Below, piece by piece: positions 1-5,589 of a stretch of DNA of 5,589 nucleotides. The DNA lies in NCBI GenBank assembly GCA_025453925.1, contig JALOPK010000233.1:1-5589 (forward strand), given 5' to 3'. The translations under genes and the position numbers were made by a program. The stretch's first letter is position 1. Each line of letters opens with the position of its first letter. The notes beneath the pieces are model-generated. The model saw nothing but the letters and a program-made list of their open reading frames with translations. It did not search any database and was not told where the DNA came from. The DNA is from Candidatus Eiseniibacteriota bacterium (GTDB taxonomy: Bacteria > JAFGKV01).

Positions 1-924
1 GTCGATGCCGATGGTGAGTCTGAGGTATTCTACGGAACCGGAGCCCGCGACTCGGTGCCCGGCACGCTCTTCTGCGTGGATGGAAACGGCGACGAGCGAT
101 GGCGCTTCACCGGTGGATTCCGGGATGATCAGCCGAGGCCTTTCGAGCTCACCAACACGTTCAATGCCAGTGGTCCCTTCGTGCGTGATCTCGATCATGA
201 CGGGTTCAGCGAGGTCCTCGCGGTGTTCAACCACGCCCCATACTACGCGGGCCAGCTTGCCCTGCTCACCGTTGATGGCACGTATGTGAGCAGCTTCTGG
301 AATCGCGGCCATTTCTTCGCTGCTTCGTTGGGCAGCGACCTCAGGGCCATGGCGTTCGCTGATATCGATCACGATGGTCTCGACGAGATCCTGGCCGGTG
401 GGAGCAACAACGGCACGAACACGGCCGTCTTGGCGATCCTCGATCCGAGGGCAGTCAGAGGAGTGGGGCCACGCTCCCTCGCGGATACGCTCAATGCCGC
501 GTGGCAGAGCTATATCGTCTTCCCCGCCTGTCCGCCCCTCGAGCAGACGGCCGGCACCATTGCCAGACTGGGCATCGGCACCGTTCAGAACGTTCGCTGG
601 GAAGGCCAACCGGTAATCCGGGCCGAGTCGAAAGGGTGGCTACCCGATACCAGCTGGGTGGGCTTCACCTACCACCTGGACTACGACCTGCAGCTCGTGT
701 TCTTCAACATGGACGATCAGACCAAGAAGTGGATCCGCAGAGCGCGAGCACAGGGTCTCACCGATGCGGATGTCGACTCGCCCGAGTTCTGGCGGATGAT
801 GACCGACATCCGAGTCATCCCCGGAGATCCGCGGTTGCTGCTGCCCCCGGGCGAACCGGGCGCACGTGACGCGGCGGTCGCAACCCGACGCGACGGCACG
901 CAACGCGGAGGGGCGATACCGTGA
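1..924 (+). CDS. FG-GAP/VCBS repeat protein, C-terminal part (5' end outside window), paralogue of the next gene
   Basis: The frame is open from base 1, so the gene begins upstream; the GTG at 55 lies inside conserved sequence and is not the start. The visible 307 residues contain calcium-loop motifs of the FG-GAP/VCBS type: VDADGESE at residues 1-8, DLDHDGFSE near 62-70 and DIDHDGLDE near 121-129, each followed by a short hydrophobic strand. After about residue 150 comes a second conserved region (WQSYIVFP, then SPEF and VIPGDP near the end). From residue 1 the protein aligns without gaps, at least through ERWRFTGGFR, with residues 482 onward of the following gene, and it shares AGQLALL, YVSSFW and LDPR with it. 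By homology this part would be extracytoplasmic and bind calcium or a ligand. The missing N-terminus may carry a membrane helix and a protease-like domain as in the neighbour, but that cannot be seen. The last 25 or so residues are Arg/Ala/Gly-rich and go beyond the homologous end. Function unknown. Confidence 0.85.
   Translation, partial: VDADGESEVFYGTGARDSVPGTLFCVDGNGDERWRFTGGFRDDQPRPFELTNTFNASGPFVRDLDHDGFSEVLAVFNHAPYYAGQLALLTVDGTYVSSFWNRGHFFAASLGSDLRAMAFADIDHDGLDEILAGGSNNGTNTAVLAILDPRAVRGVGPRSLADTLNAAWQSYIVFPACPPLEQTAGTIARLGIGTVQNVRWEGQPVIRAESKGWLPDTSWVGFTYHLDYDLQLVFFNMDDQTKKWIRRARAQGLTDADVDSPEFWRMMTDIRVIPGDPRLLLPPGEPGARDAAVATRRDGTQRGGAIP
907..911 (+). promoter_or_regulatory. Shine-Dalgarno site for the Lon-like/FG-GAP gene
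   Basis: GGAGG lies 9 nt upstream of the GTG at 921, inside the end of the preceding gene. The GTG overlaps the upstream TGA (GTGA, 921-924). The site and overlap support this GTG as the start and suggest translational coupling between the two paralogues. Confidence 0.7.
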
Positions 925-3212
925 CCCCCTTGGAGACCGGGCCTTCCTCCGGGATCGATATCGCCTACTCCCCCACCCAACTCGACCGCATCCATGGGGA
1001 GCTGATCGCCTCGCTGCCTCCGTCGAATCCGAAGGCGGCGGTGATTCGCCTCATGGAGCACCTCGGGCGATTGCCCTCCGTTGCGGCACATCCCCAGACC
1101 CTTTACTTCCACGTCGCCACCCTCAGTGAGCTGTGCGCCCGAGTACTCACGCCGATACCCCTTTCCAACCATGTCGAGCTTCTCTGCAGCCTCGTGCGCA
1201 TCCTGGACTCGGCCATGCAGACCCCCGCCGCCAGACAAGTCACCGCGTTGCCCAAGGCTGCGTCGCGGCTCCGACTGCTCCTCGCCGCCGAGTACGCTCT
1301 TCGGGGCGCTCAAGGGGCCGCTCCTGTGACGCCTGGGTCCACCGTTGAGCCTGCAGATGCGGCCGACGAGCACGCCACTCGTCTACAGCGCCTGATGGCA
1401 TCCTCCGAAGGCCGGGAAGTCGAGTGGCCGCTGCACTTCCGTGAACCCGAAACCTGCCTCCCGCGGCACGCCATCCTGACGGTGCTCACGGATGGAGCTG
1501 CGATCCCGGGGCACTGCCGTGAAGGCTATCTGGCCGCATTGGAGGTCACGGTCACGCTGCGGGGGAGGCATGAGAAAGGCTGCGTGGTCAGAGGCAGGGA
1601 TGCGCGCGGCGAGGATGTGATCCTGGGAGATGAGTTCAGAGACCTGGTGCACGAGGCCGTTGACCGGGCGGTGGGGCTGCTGGGACCGTTTGCGCAGGAC
1701 AGAGTTCGAAGGCTCCAGGCCCTCGTTGACGTGACGCTCCAGAGTCCTGGGCTGGTGACCGAAGTGCACGGCCGTTCCCTTCTTCTGCCGCTCGTGCTGG
1801 TCCTCGTCCACGCAGTCGCCGAGCAGCTCAACCTGGCAGCCACGGTGAGCTGGGATGCGGGCATGGTCTGGACCGGAGACGTCGATGCCCACGGGAATCT
1901 TCAGTCGGTGGCAGGGCTTCCGGAGAAACTGGCGCGGGTGTACCACTCCCGCGCCGGCGGTTTCGCCTATCCCGCCGCGGACGACCTCGCACTGCGCAGC
2001 ACGCGACATGGCCTCTCAGGCCGGAATCGCGACCTACTCCTGCTCCCGGTCATCAATCTCGTCTACCTGACCGCGCCGGGCGGAGCCGCTACCATCAAGC
2101 CGAGAAGCCTGCTGACCAGGGGCGCCTTCCTGCTGCGAAAGGTCAGCAGGCCCTTGGGTATCGCAGGCACGATCGTGGTCAGCGTCTTTCTTCTCGCCGC
2201 GGCCTACGCGGCGCCGCGGCTCTCTTCCTGGCTCGACCGAACGCCCACTGCCGCGTTCGTGACGGCGGACAGCGCTCACATCGAGCTGCGCAACTCGAGG
2301 GAACGCACGCTGCGGGTCTTCCCGATTTCCCACACCAGCACCCCCTGGGCTGTTATCGCCGATCTCGAGGGTGATGACCGACACAATATCCTCGTCGGCA
2401 CATCGTGCTCGGATCCTGAGCCGGGCTCAGTCTGGTGTTATGACCAACGGGGGCGTGAGCGGTGGCGGTTCACCGGAGGGTTCCGCCCCGATGAGCCAGC
2501 TCCGTATGCGCTGGAGAATCGGTTCGCCGTGGCAGGCATCTCCTGTCATGACCTCGACCGCGATGGACGCGACGAGATCATCATCGGGCTCACGCACAAC
2601 CCCTACTTCGCCGGTCAACTGGCCCTGCTGCGATCCGATGGCAGCTACGTCTCCAGCTTCTGGCATCCCGGCCATCTCAGCCTGTACCGAGGGCCTGACT
2701 TTCGTGATGTCCCGCTGTTCGTTGATCTGGACCGTGACGGCTACGACGAAATCCTGATCGGCGCCACCAACAACAGGCTGAACCGGGCGGCGCTGATCGT
2801 CCTTGACCCTCGGAGCGTCAGGGGCAAGGGATACCAAGGACCCGGTGATCCTCCTGATCCTCAGTGGCAGAGCTACGTGGTGTTCCCCCGACTCGCCGAG
2901 GTGGAGGAGGCCCTCGACACGCCCAGGTTCCATGCGGGCATGCTGTCCATGGAGATGATGGACGGCCGCCCATTGATTCGAGTCAGCCTCATTGGCGCGC
3001 TTCCAAACTTGGGTCGCACGAATGTGTTCAACTACTGGTTGGACTTCGACTTGCGGGTCGTCAGGTTCTACTCGGGCGATCCCTTCAAGACTTGGGGAGC
3101 GTGGGCACTGCGCAAGGGCCTCCTGGACGTCGACGTTCGATCACCTGAGTTTGAGGGCTTTATGCGCCAGATCGAAGTCATCCCCGGCTCTCCGGAGTTG
3201 CTCAAGCCCTGA
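921..3212 (+). CDS. Membrane protein with Lon-like (S16) protease domain and extracytoplasmic FG-GAP region
   Basis: A 763-residue protein. Residues 1-130 are mostly helical and unrecognised; 131-165 look like a linker. Residues about 170-385 resemble the Lon protease domain: HGRS (283-286) falls where Lon has its serine motif DGPSAG, and TGDVDAHGNLQSVAGLPEKL (317-336) aligns without gaps to the Lon segment TGE...GGLKEKL, which makes S286 and K336 the candidate catalytic Ser/Lys pair. There is no AAA+ ATPase module (no Walker A). A basic stretch (K393 to R410) precedes one hydrophobic helix (about 412-431), so the N-terminal part should be cytoplasmic and the rest outside. Residues 479-625 carry FG-GAP-like repeats with calcium loops DLDRDGRDE (544-552) and DLDRDGYDE (602-610); the first loop (481-489) is degenerate. 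Residues 645-763 form a C-terminal domain shared with the upstream paralogue. An outside sensor controlling an inside peptidase is a plausible role but is inferred. The GTG start is supported by an SD site and the GTGA overlap. Confidence 0.85.
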   Translation: MTPLETGPSSGIDIAYSPTQLDRIHGELIASLPPSNPKAAVIRLMEHLGRLPSVAAHPQTLYFHVATLSELCARVLTPIPLSNHVELLCSLVRILDSAMQTPAARQVTALPKAASRLRLLLAAEYALRGAQGAAPVTPGSTVEPADAADEHATRLQRLMASSEGREVEWPLHFREPETCLPRHAILTVLTDGAAIPGHCREGYLAALEVTVTLRGRHEKGCVVRGRDARGEDVILGDEFRDLVHEAVDRAVGLLGPFAQDRVRRLQALVDVTLQSPGLVTEVHGRSLLLPLVLVLVHAVAEQLNLAATVSWDAGMVWTGDVDAHGNLQSVAGLPEKLARVYHSRAGGFAYPAADDLALRSTRHGLSGRNRDLLLLPVINLVYLTAPGGAATIKPRSLLTRGAFLLRKVSRPLGIAGTIVVSVFLLAAAYAAPRLSSWLDRTPTAAFVTADSAHIELRNSRERTLRVFPISHTSTPWAVIADLEGDDRHNILVGTSCSDPEPGSVWCYDQRGRERWRFTGGFRPDEPAPYALENRFAVAGISCHDLDRDGRDEIIIGLTHNPYFAGQLALLRSDGSYVSSFWHPGHLSLYRGPDFRDVPLFVDLDRDGYDEILIGATNNRLNRAALIVLDPRSVRGKGYQGPGDPPDPQWQSYVVFPRLAEVEEALDTPRFHAGMLSMEMMDGRPLIRVSLIGALPNLGRTNVFNYWLDFDLRVVRFYSGDPFKTWGAWALRKGLLDVDVRSPEFEGFMRQIEVIPGSPELLKP

Positions 3213-3267
3213 TCGCCAACTCCCGCACCGCCTCCAAGGATGCCTCAATCGCGTCGAATCAGTAAAC

Positions 3268-3320
3268 CTGACGAATGAATTGCTGTTTAATCGATTGAAC
3301 GATCGTTCTGACGAATGAAT
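3268..3320. repeat. 13-bp direct repeat CTGACGAATGAAT, 40-bp period
   Basis: Exact copies occur at 3268-3280 and 3308-3320, 40 bp apart start to start (close to four helical turns). The 27 bp between them hold two palindromes. The spacing resembles a protein-binding array, but a position between two converging 3' ends is unusual for an operator. Function unknown. Confidence 0.6.
3297..3308. repeat. 12-bp perfect palindrome GAACGATCGTTC
   Basis: GAACGATCGTTC is its own reverse complement and directly follows the 8-bp palindrome AATCGATT (3289-3296). It overlaps the second direct-repeat copy by one base. It could be a dimer-binding site or a short hairpin; no T-run follows on either strand, so an intrinsic terminator is not supported. 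Confidence 0.55.
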
Positions 3321-3473
3321 CGGATCCCTCTGATGCGACGGCGCGAATCTCTCCGGTAGAACAACACGCGCCCCTTCTCCAATGGAGGACCGTGCTCCGT
3401 CACAGCCGCGCACCTCCGACACGATGAAACGTGCTCTCAAGCGACGCCGTCCACATGCTGCGATGGAATGGCC

Positions 3474-3493
3474 GTCTCTCCCTGAGCAGAGAC
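3474..3493 (-). other. Weak hairpin downstream of the deacetylase gene
   Basis: GTCTCT (3474-3479) and AGAGAC (3488-3493) can pair across an 8-nt loop, starting 24 nt past the deacetylase stop on the minus strand. The stem is short and no T-run follows, so it may mark the transcript end only weakly or not at all. Confidence 0.25.
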
Positions 3494-3517
3494 CGTGAGT
3501 CACCGGCGGGAATCCGG

Positions 3518-4369
3518 TCATGAGAACCCGCGACCGCTCCCTGCGCCCATTAGCGGCGCGAAGGCCTCCCCCAAGGACGTGAACGAGTAGGTGTCAAGCA
3601 GCCAGTGGAGCAGTGATTCGAAGCGCCGCTGACGCCACAGCGTCACCCATCTCCCCGGTTCGACGCCCGGCGTCGGAGGGAGGGTGGCGAGCAGTTCCCA
3701 CGGGTGGAGATAGAACATCGAGGGCAGGCCCCGGCGCTCGTTGGCGCGCACCCAGAACCGGATCAGCCATCGCGGCCAGACCCGCAGGTACACGCTGCCG
3801 CCGTAGGGCATGCGCAGGAAGGGCGACGTCGTGGCGGGGATCTCCCAGAGACCGGGGGCCAGCTCGAAAGGCCCGCGGGGTGCCCCCGCCCAACCGGCCA
3901 TGGCGAATCGCGACGGCAAGAGACTGCTGTCGACTCGATACCCTCGCCGGGCCAGCACCTCGGTCATCCACCGCGTGTCGGGGCACAGGCCGAAGCTCGG
4001 GCCCCGGAAACAGACGGGCCGGATTCCGCAGGCCCCCGCAATTGCCGCCTCGGCCCGCTGCAGCTCTTCGTCGAACTCTTCGGGCGTGAGTTCGCACAAG
4101 GCCGCGTGCCCATGCGTATGGCAGCCGATCTCGTGTCCCGCCCCCGCGATAGCGGCTATGAGATCCGGAAACCTCTGCGCCAGTTCCCCGACGATGAAGA
4201 ACGTCGCCCGAATCCTTCGCTCCCCCAGCATGTCGAGGAGCCGCTCAGTGGGCTCTTGGATCAGCGAGATGGACGAATCCGCGCCGCCTCGGATCAAGAG
4301 CGGGTGATGCCAATCCTCGACGTCGATGGTGAGGGCGTGGAGGGTGCCGCGGAGAAGTCCACGGTTCAC
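3518..4369 (-). CDS. Polysaccharide deacetylase, NodB-type (XrtA/PEP-CTERM exopolysaccharide-locus family)
   Basis: A 283-residue carbohydrate esterase 4 (NodB fold) protein predicted to remove N-acetyl groups from a polysaccharide with a bound divalent metal. Visible motifs are TIDVEDW (14-20, first acidic/metal motif), ATFFIVGELA (55-64), GHEIGCHTHGH (78-88, with the metal-binding H84 and H88), FRGPSFG (121-127), DSSLLP (147-152) and LHPWEL (221-226, with the late-motif His). The DVED form of motif 1, the HPWE motif and the closing LLHWLLDTYSFTSLGEAF stretch are typical of deacetylases from exosortase-associated exopolysaccharide loci, which usually lack a signal peptide, as here. No exopolysaccharide or exosortase genes are visible. 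The GTG start lies inside a heptamer repeat and has no Shine-Dalgarno site. An in-frame TAA 6 nt upstream excludes a longer form, and the first conserved motif begins at residue 11, so there is little room for a shorter one. It sits 82 nt downstream of tsaB on the same strand and may share its transcript. Confidence 0.88.
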   Translation of the reverse strand: MNRGLLRGTLHALTIDVEDWHHPLLIRGGADSSISLIQEPTERLLDMLGERRIRATFFIVGELAQRFPDLIAAIAGAGHEIGCHTHGHAALCELTPEEFDEELQRAEAAIAGACGIRPVCFRGPSFGLCPDTRWMTEVLARRGYRVDSSLLPSRFAMAGWAGAPRGPFELAPGLWEIPATTSPFLRMPYGGSVYLRVWPRWLIRFWVRANERRGLPSMFYLHPWELLATLPPTPGVEPGRWVTLWRQRRFESLLHWLLDTYSFTSLGEAFAPLMGAGSGRGFS

Positions 4370-4513
4370 GGTTTACGGTTCACAGTGTGTAATGAGGGAA
4401 GAATGCTGGATGCTGTCCGCTTCAGGAATCCCTGCACGGCGAGTCGCTCCGCTATGCTCCGGAGACGGGGGGAGGCTGGCCCGACGGTGAACCGTGAACC
4501 CTAGACGGTGAAC
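4361..4513. repeat. Inverted pair of heptanucleotide (ACGGTTC) repeat clusters
   Basis: The left cluster is three tandem heptamers: ACGGTTC (4361-4367), ACGGTTT (4368-4374) and ACGGTTC (4375-4381). The right cluster holds the same unit inverted (GAACCGT at 4489-4495, variant GAACCCT at 4496-4502) and GACGGTGAAC twice (4483-4492 and 4504-4513), 21 bp apart, which is three heptamers. The longest exact inverted match is GGTTCACGGTT (4363-4373) with its complement at 4490-4500. About 100 bp lie between the clusters, including the palindrome CTCCGGAG (4457-4464). The unit could be a dispersed genomic repeat, a small non-autonomous element, or a transcript-level stem. The left cluster contains the deacetylase start codon; the right one is inside the tsaB reading frame. 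Confidence 0.7.
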
Positions 4514-5189
4514 TCGTACTCGCGCGCGGAAACGGAGGCACGGTCAGGTAGATGCCCTCAACGTCCTGCGGATTCCCCGGCTCCCCACTCTCGAGGCGGT
4601 GCCATGCAATGCGGGCGATGATCGCGGCCCGGGGGATGTTCGCCTCGGGCTGTGCGACAAGGGTGCCGGTCAGTCCGTCACACACCTCAAGGATCCTCAC
4701 CGCCGCGTCGCCGATGATGATTCCTTCCCCTGCCCACAGGCCATTGAGTTCCTCCGGACTCGCCATTCTCGGGGATATGCGTTCTCGCGGCGGAAAGACC
4801 GTCGTGTCGTAGGCCGAAAACGCGACATGCCCGGTACGCCGGCCGGACTCCTGAAGAACATAGACCAACGGACGGGCGTCCACCGCGGCCGCCATGGCCA
4901 GGGAGCTGGCCACCCCGAGCAGCGGAATCCGCCGGGACGCGGCGATCCCCTGCAGCATTCCAAGCCCGATTCTCAGGCCGGTGTACGATCCGGGTCCCAG
5001 CCCGGCGGCGCAGGCCGTCAGATCAGCAGGCGACACTTCGGCGCCGGCCAGCATGGAGGCGATGAGCCCCGGAGTGCGGGCGAGCATCCGCCGGTCCAAC
5101 AGCACCGTACATTCGTGGAGAACACCCGCGTCGGCCCACAGTGAGGCGGCCATCCACCTCGTCGAAGTGTCCAGCGCGAGGATCATCAT
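4452..5189 (-). CDS. tsaB: tRNA threonylcarbamoyladenosine biosynthesis protein TsaB
   Basis: A 245-residue protein of the ASKHA fold. TsaB is the inactive partner that scaffolds TsaD (with TsaE) to transfer the threonylcarbamoyl group to A37 of ANN-decoding tRNAs, in the cytoplasm. Diagnostic motifs are ILALDTST (3-10) and GLGPGSYTGLRIGLGMLQG (63-81), followed by GVASSLAMA (92-100) and a closing EGIYL (211-215), where the family normally has a YLR-type ending. The ATG at 5189 overlaps the tsaE stop (ATGA, 5186-5189), so the two are probably coupled; a second ATG follows at once. The tail from 216 on is Pro/Ser-rich, unlike TsaB, and residues 226-236 (SPSRVHGSPSG) are encoded by the heptamer repeat. 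After L215 a different frame reads DRASVSAREYEFTV and stops at TAG 4503-4501, so a one-base frameshift near 4545 is possible and the natural end may be 4501. Confidence 0.93.
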   Translation of the reverse strand: MMILALDTSTRWMAASLWADAGVLHECTVLLDRRMLARTPGLIASMLAGAEVSPADLTACAAGLGPGSYTGLRIGLGMLQGIAASRRIPLLGVASSLAMAAAVDARPLVYVLQESGRRTGHVAFSAYDTTVFPPRERISPRMASPEELNGLWAGEGIIIGDAAVRILEVCDGLTGTLVAQPEANIPRAAIIARIAWHRLESGEPGNPQDVEGIYLTVPPFPRASTSSPSRVHGSPSGQPPPVSGA

Positions 5190-5589
5190 GACCGAAGTCT
5201 CGCCGCGAGGCCCGGCGGCCCCGTGATGGTGATACGCCGGGCGTCATCTTCGATTGAGAGCGTCACGGTCCACGTCGCTTCAGGAAGATAGCCCTCGCCC
5301 CGCTCGGGCCATTCGATCACCAGAATCCCTTCGGGAGCCATGGCGACGATTTCTTCCGCGTCCCGCGGCCGACGGATGCGATAGAGATCCACGTGGTGCA
5401 TCTCCTTGGCCCCCTGGTAGGACCGCATGAGGGTGAAGGTGGGACTCAAGACATCCTTGGGATCGGCAAGACGAAGCCCCTCGGCAATCCCCTTTGCCAC
5501 GACGGTCTTCCCCGCGCCCAGGGTCCCACTCAGATAGACCACGTCGCGATCATGGAGAAGCCCCGCGATCCCTTGCCCAAGCTCGAGGG
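5186..5589 (-). CDS. tsaE: tRNA threonylcarbamoyladenosine biosynthesis ATPase TsaE (5' end outside window)
   Basis: The visible 133 residues cover nearly the whole of this small ATPase, which works with TsaB and TsaD in t6A synthesis. Motifs, counted from the window edge, are Walker A GTLGAGKT (21-28), SPTFTLMRSY (48-57), HVDLYRI (65-71) and VIEWPERG (90-97), all hallmarks of the family. The GTG at 5542 would give a 118-residue protein, but the frame stays open to the window edge and the upstream codons read LGQGIAGLLHDRDVVYLSG, which fits the usual TsaE N-terminus. The true start is therefore beyond 5589; judging by the family's usual length, only some 10-25 residues are missing. The stop overlaps the tsaB start as ATGA, a common tsaE-tsaB arrangement. 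Confidence 0.93.
   Translation of the reverse strand, partial: LELGQGIAGLLHDRDVVYLSGTLGAGKTVVAKGIAEGLRLADPKDVLSPTFTLMRSYQGAKEMHHVDLYRIRRPRDAEEIVAMAPEGILVIEWPERGEGYLPEATWTVTLSIEDDARRITITGPPGLAARLRS

Larger units (their letters stand above)
3213..3517. other. Intergenic gap between convergent genes
   Basis: These 305 bp separate the plus-strand FG-GAP gene from the minus-strand deacetylase, so both are read toward it. I see no convincing gene. The part around 3258-3320 is clearly richer in A+T than its surroundings and contains a direct repeat and palindromes, listed separately. No classical hairpin followed by a T-run is present for either gene. Confidence 0.6.

Noticed and set aside
717-1373. 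Long open frame on the minus strand (218 codons)
   Set aside because: It lies antisense to two convincing genes, is Gly/Arg-rich, and has no recognisable domain; long antisense frames are expected in GC-rich DNA.
3297-3308. Intrinsic terminator for the FG-GAP gene
   Set aside because: The palindrome has no loop to speak of and no T-run follows on the plus strand.
3141-3521. A 126-codon minus-strand frame whose ATG overlaps the deacetylase stop as ATGA
   Set aside because: The overlap looks like operon coupling, but the product is Arg/Ser-rich with no recognisable motif, runs through the AT-rich repeat island, and overlaps the well-supported FG-GAP gene by 72 bp on the opposite strand. Most likely chance.
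3704-4504. Long plus-strand open frame (266 codons) opposite the deacetylase
   Set aside because: It mirrors a gene with a full set of NodB motifs, has no motif of its own, and reads through the repeat element at its end.
4361-4513. CRISPR array
   Set aside because: The repeat unit is 7 nt, there are no regular 25-40 nt repeats with unique spacers, and the two clusters are inverted relative to each other.
5186-5542. GTG at 5542 as the tsaE start
   Set aside because: The frame continues upstream to the window edge with family-like sequence, and the start would cut off the strand just before Walker A.

Overview
The window is GC-rich, densely coding bacterial DNA. It reads like a chromosomal segment of a high-GC, probably uncultured bacterium. 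The phylum cannot be fixed from the sequence. GC-rich lineages with many FG-GAP proteins and PEP-CTERM/XrtA-type exopolysaccharide genes would fit, but that is inference.

Left half (1-3212, plus strand): two tandem paralogous genes overlap by 4 bp (GTGA) and are probably co-transcribed. The first is cut by the window edge; only an FG-GAP/VCBS-like region and a conserved C-terminal domain are visible. The second is complete (763 aa). It reads as an unrecognised helical N-terminus, a Lon-type (S16) protease-like domain that keeps a candidate Ser/Lys dyad (S286, K336), one transmembrane helix (about 412-431), and an extracytoplasmic FG-GAP-like region with the same C-terminal domain as its neighbour. 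A cytoplasmic Lon-like domain tied through a membrane helix to an outside calcium-propeller-like sensor is not an architecture I know. It is the most interesting item here.

Middle (3213-3517): a 305-bp gap between convergent genes, with no convincing gene. It holds an AT-rich island with a 13-bp direct repeat, a 12-bp perfect palindrome between the copies, and one weak hairpin.

Right half (minus strand, transcribed right to left): tsaE (5' end beyond the window), then tsaB with an ATGA overlap, then a polysaccharide deacetylase of the exopolysaccharide-locus type. TsaE and TsaB belong to the machinery that makes the universal tRNA modification t6A. The deacetylase probably acts on an envelope or secreted polysaccharide and has no evident functional link to them. 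Between tsaB and the deacetylase lies an inverted pair of heptanucleotide (ACGGTTC) repeats. One arm supplies the GTG start of the deacetylase; the other is read as the last residues of TsaB, where a one-base frameshift may have replaced the original C-terminus.
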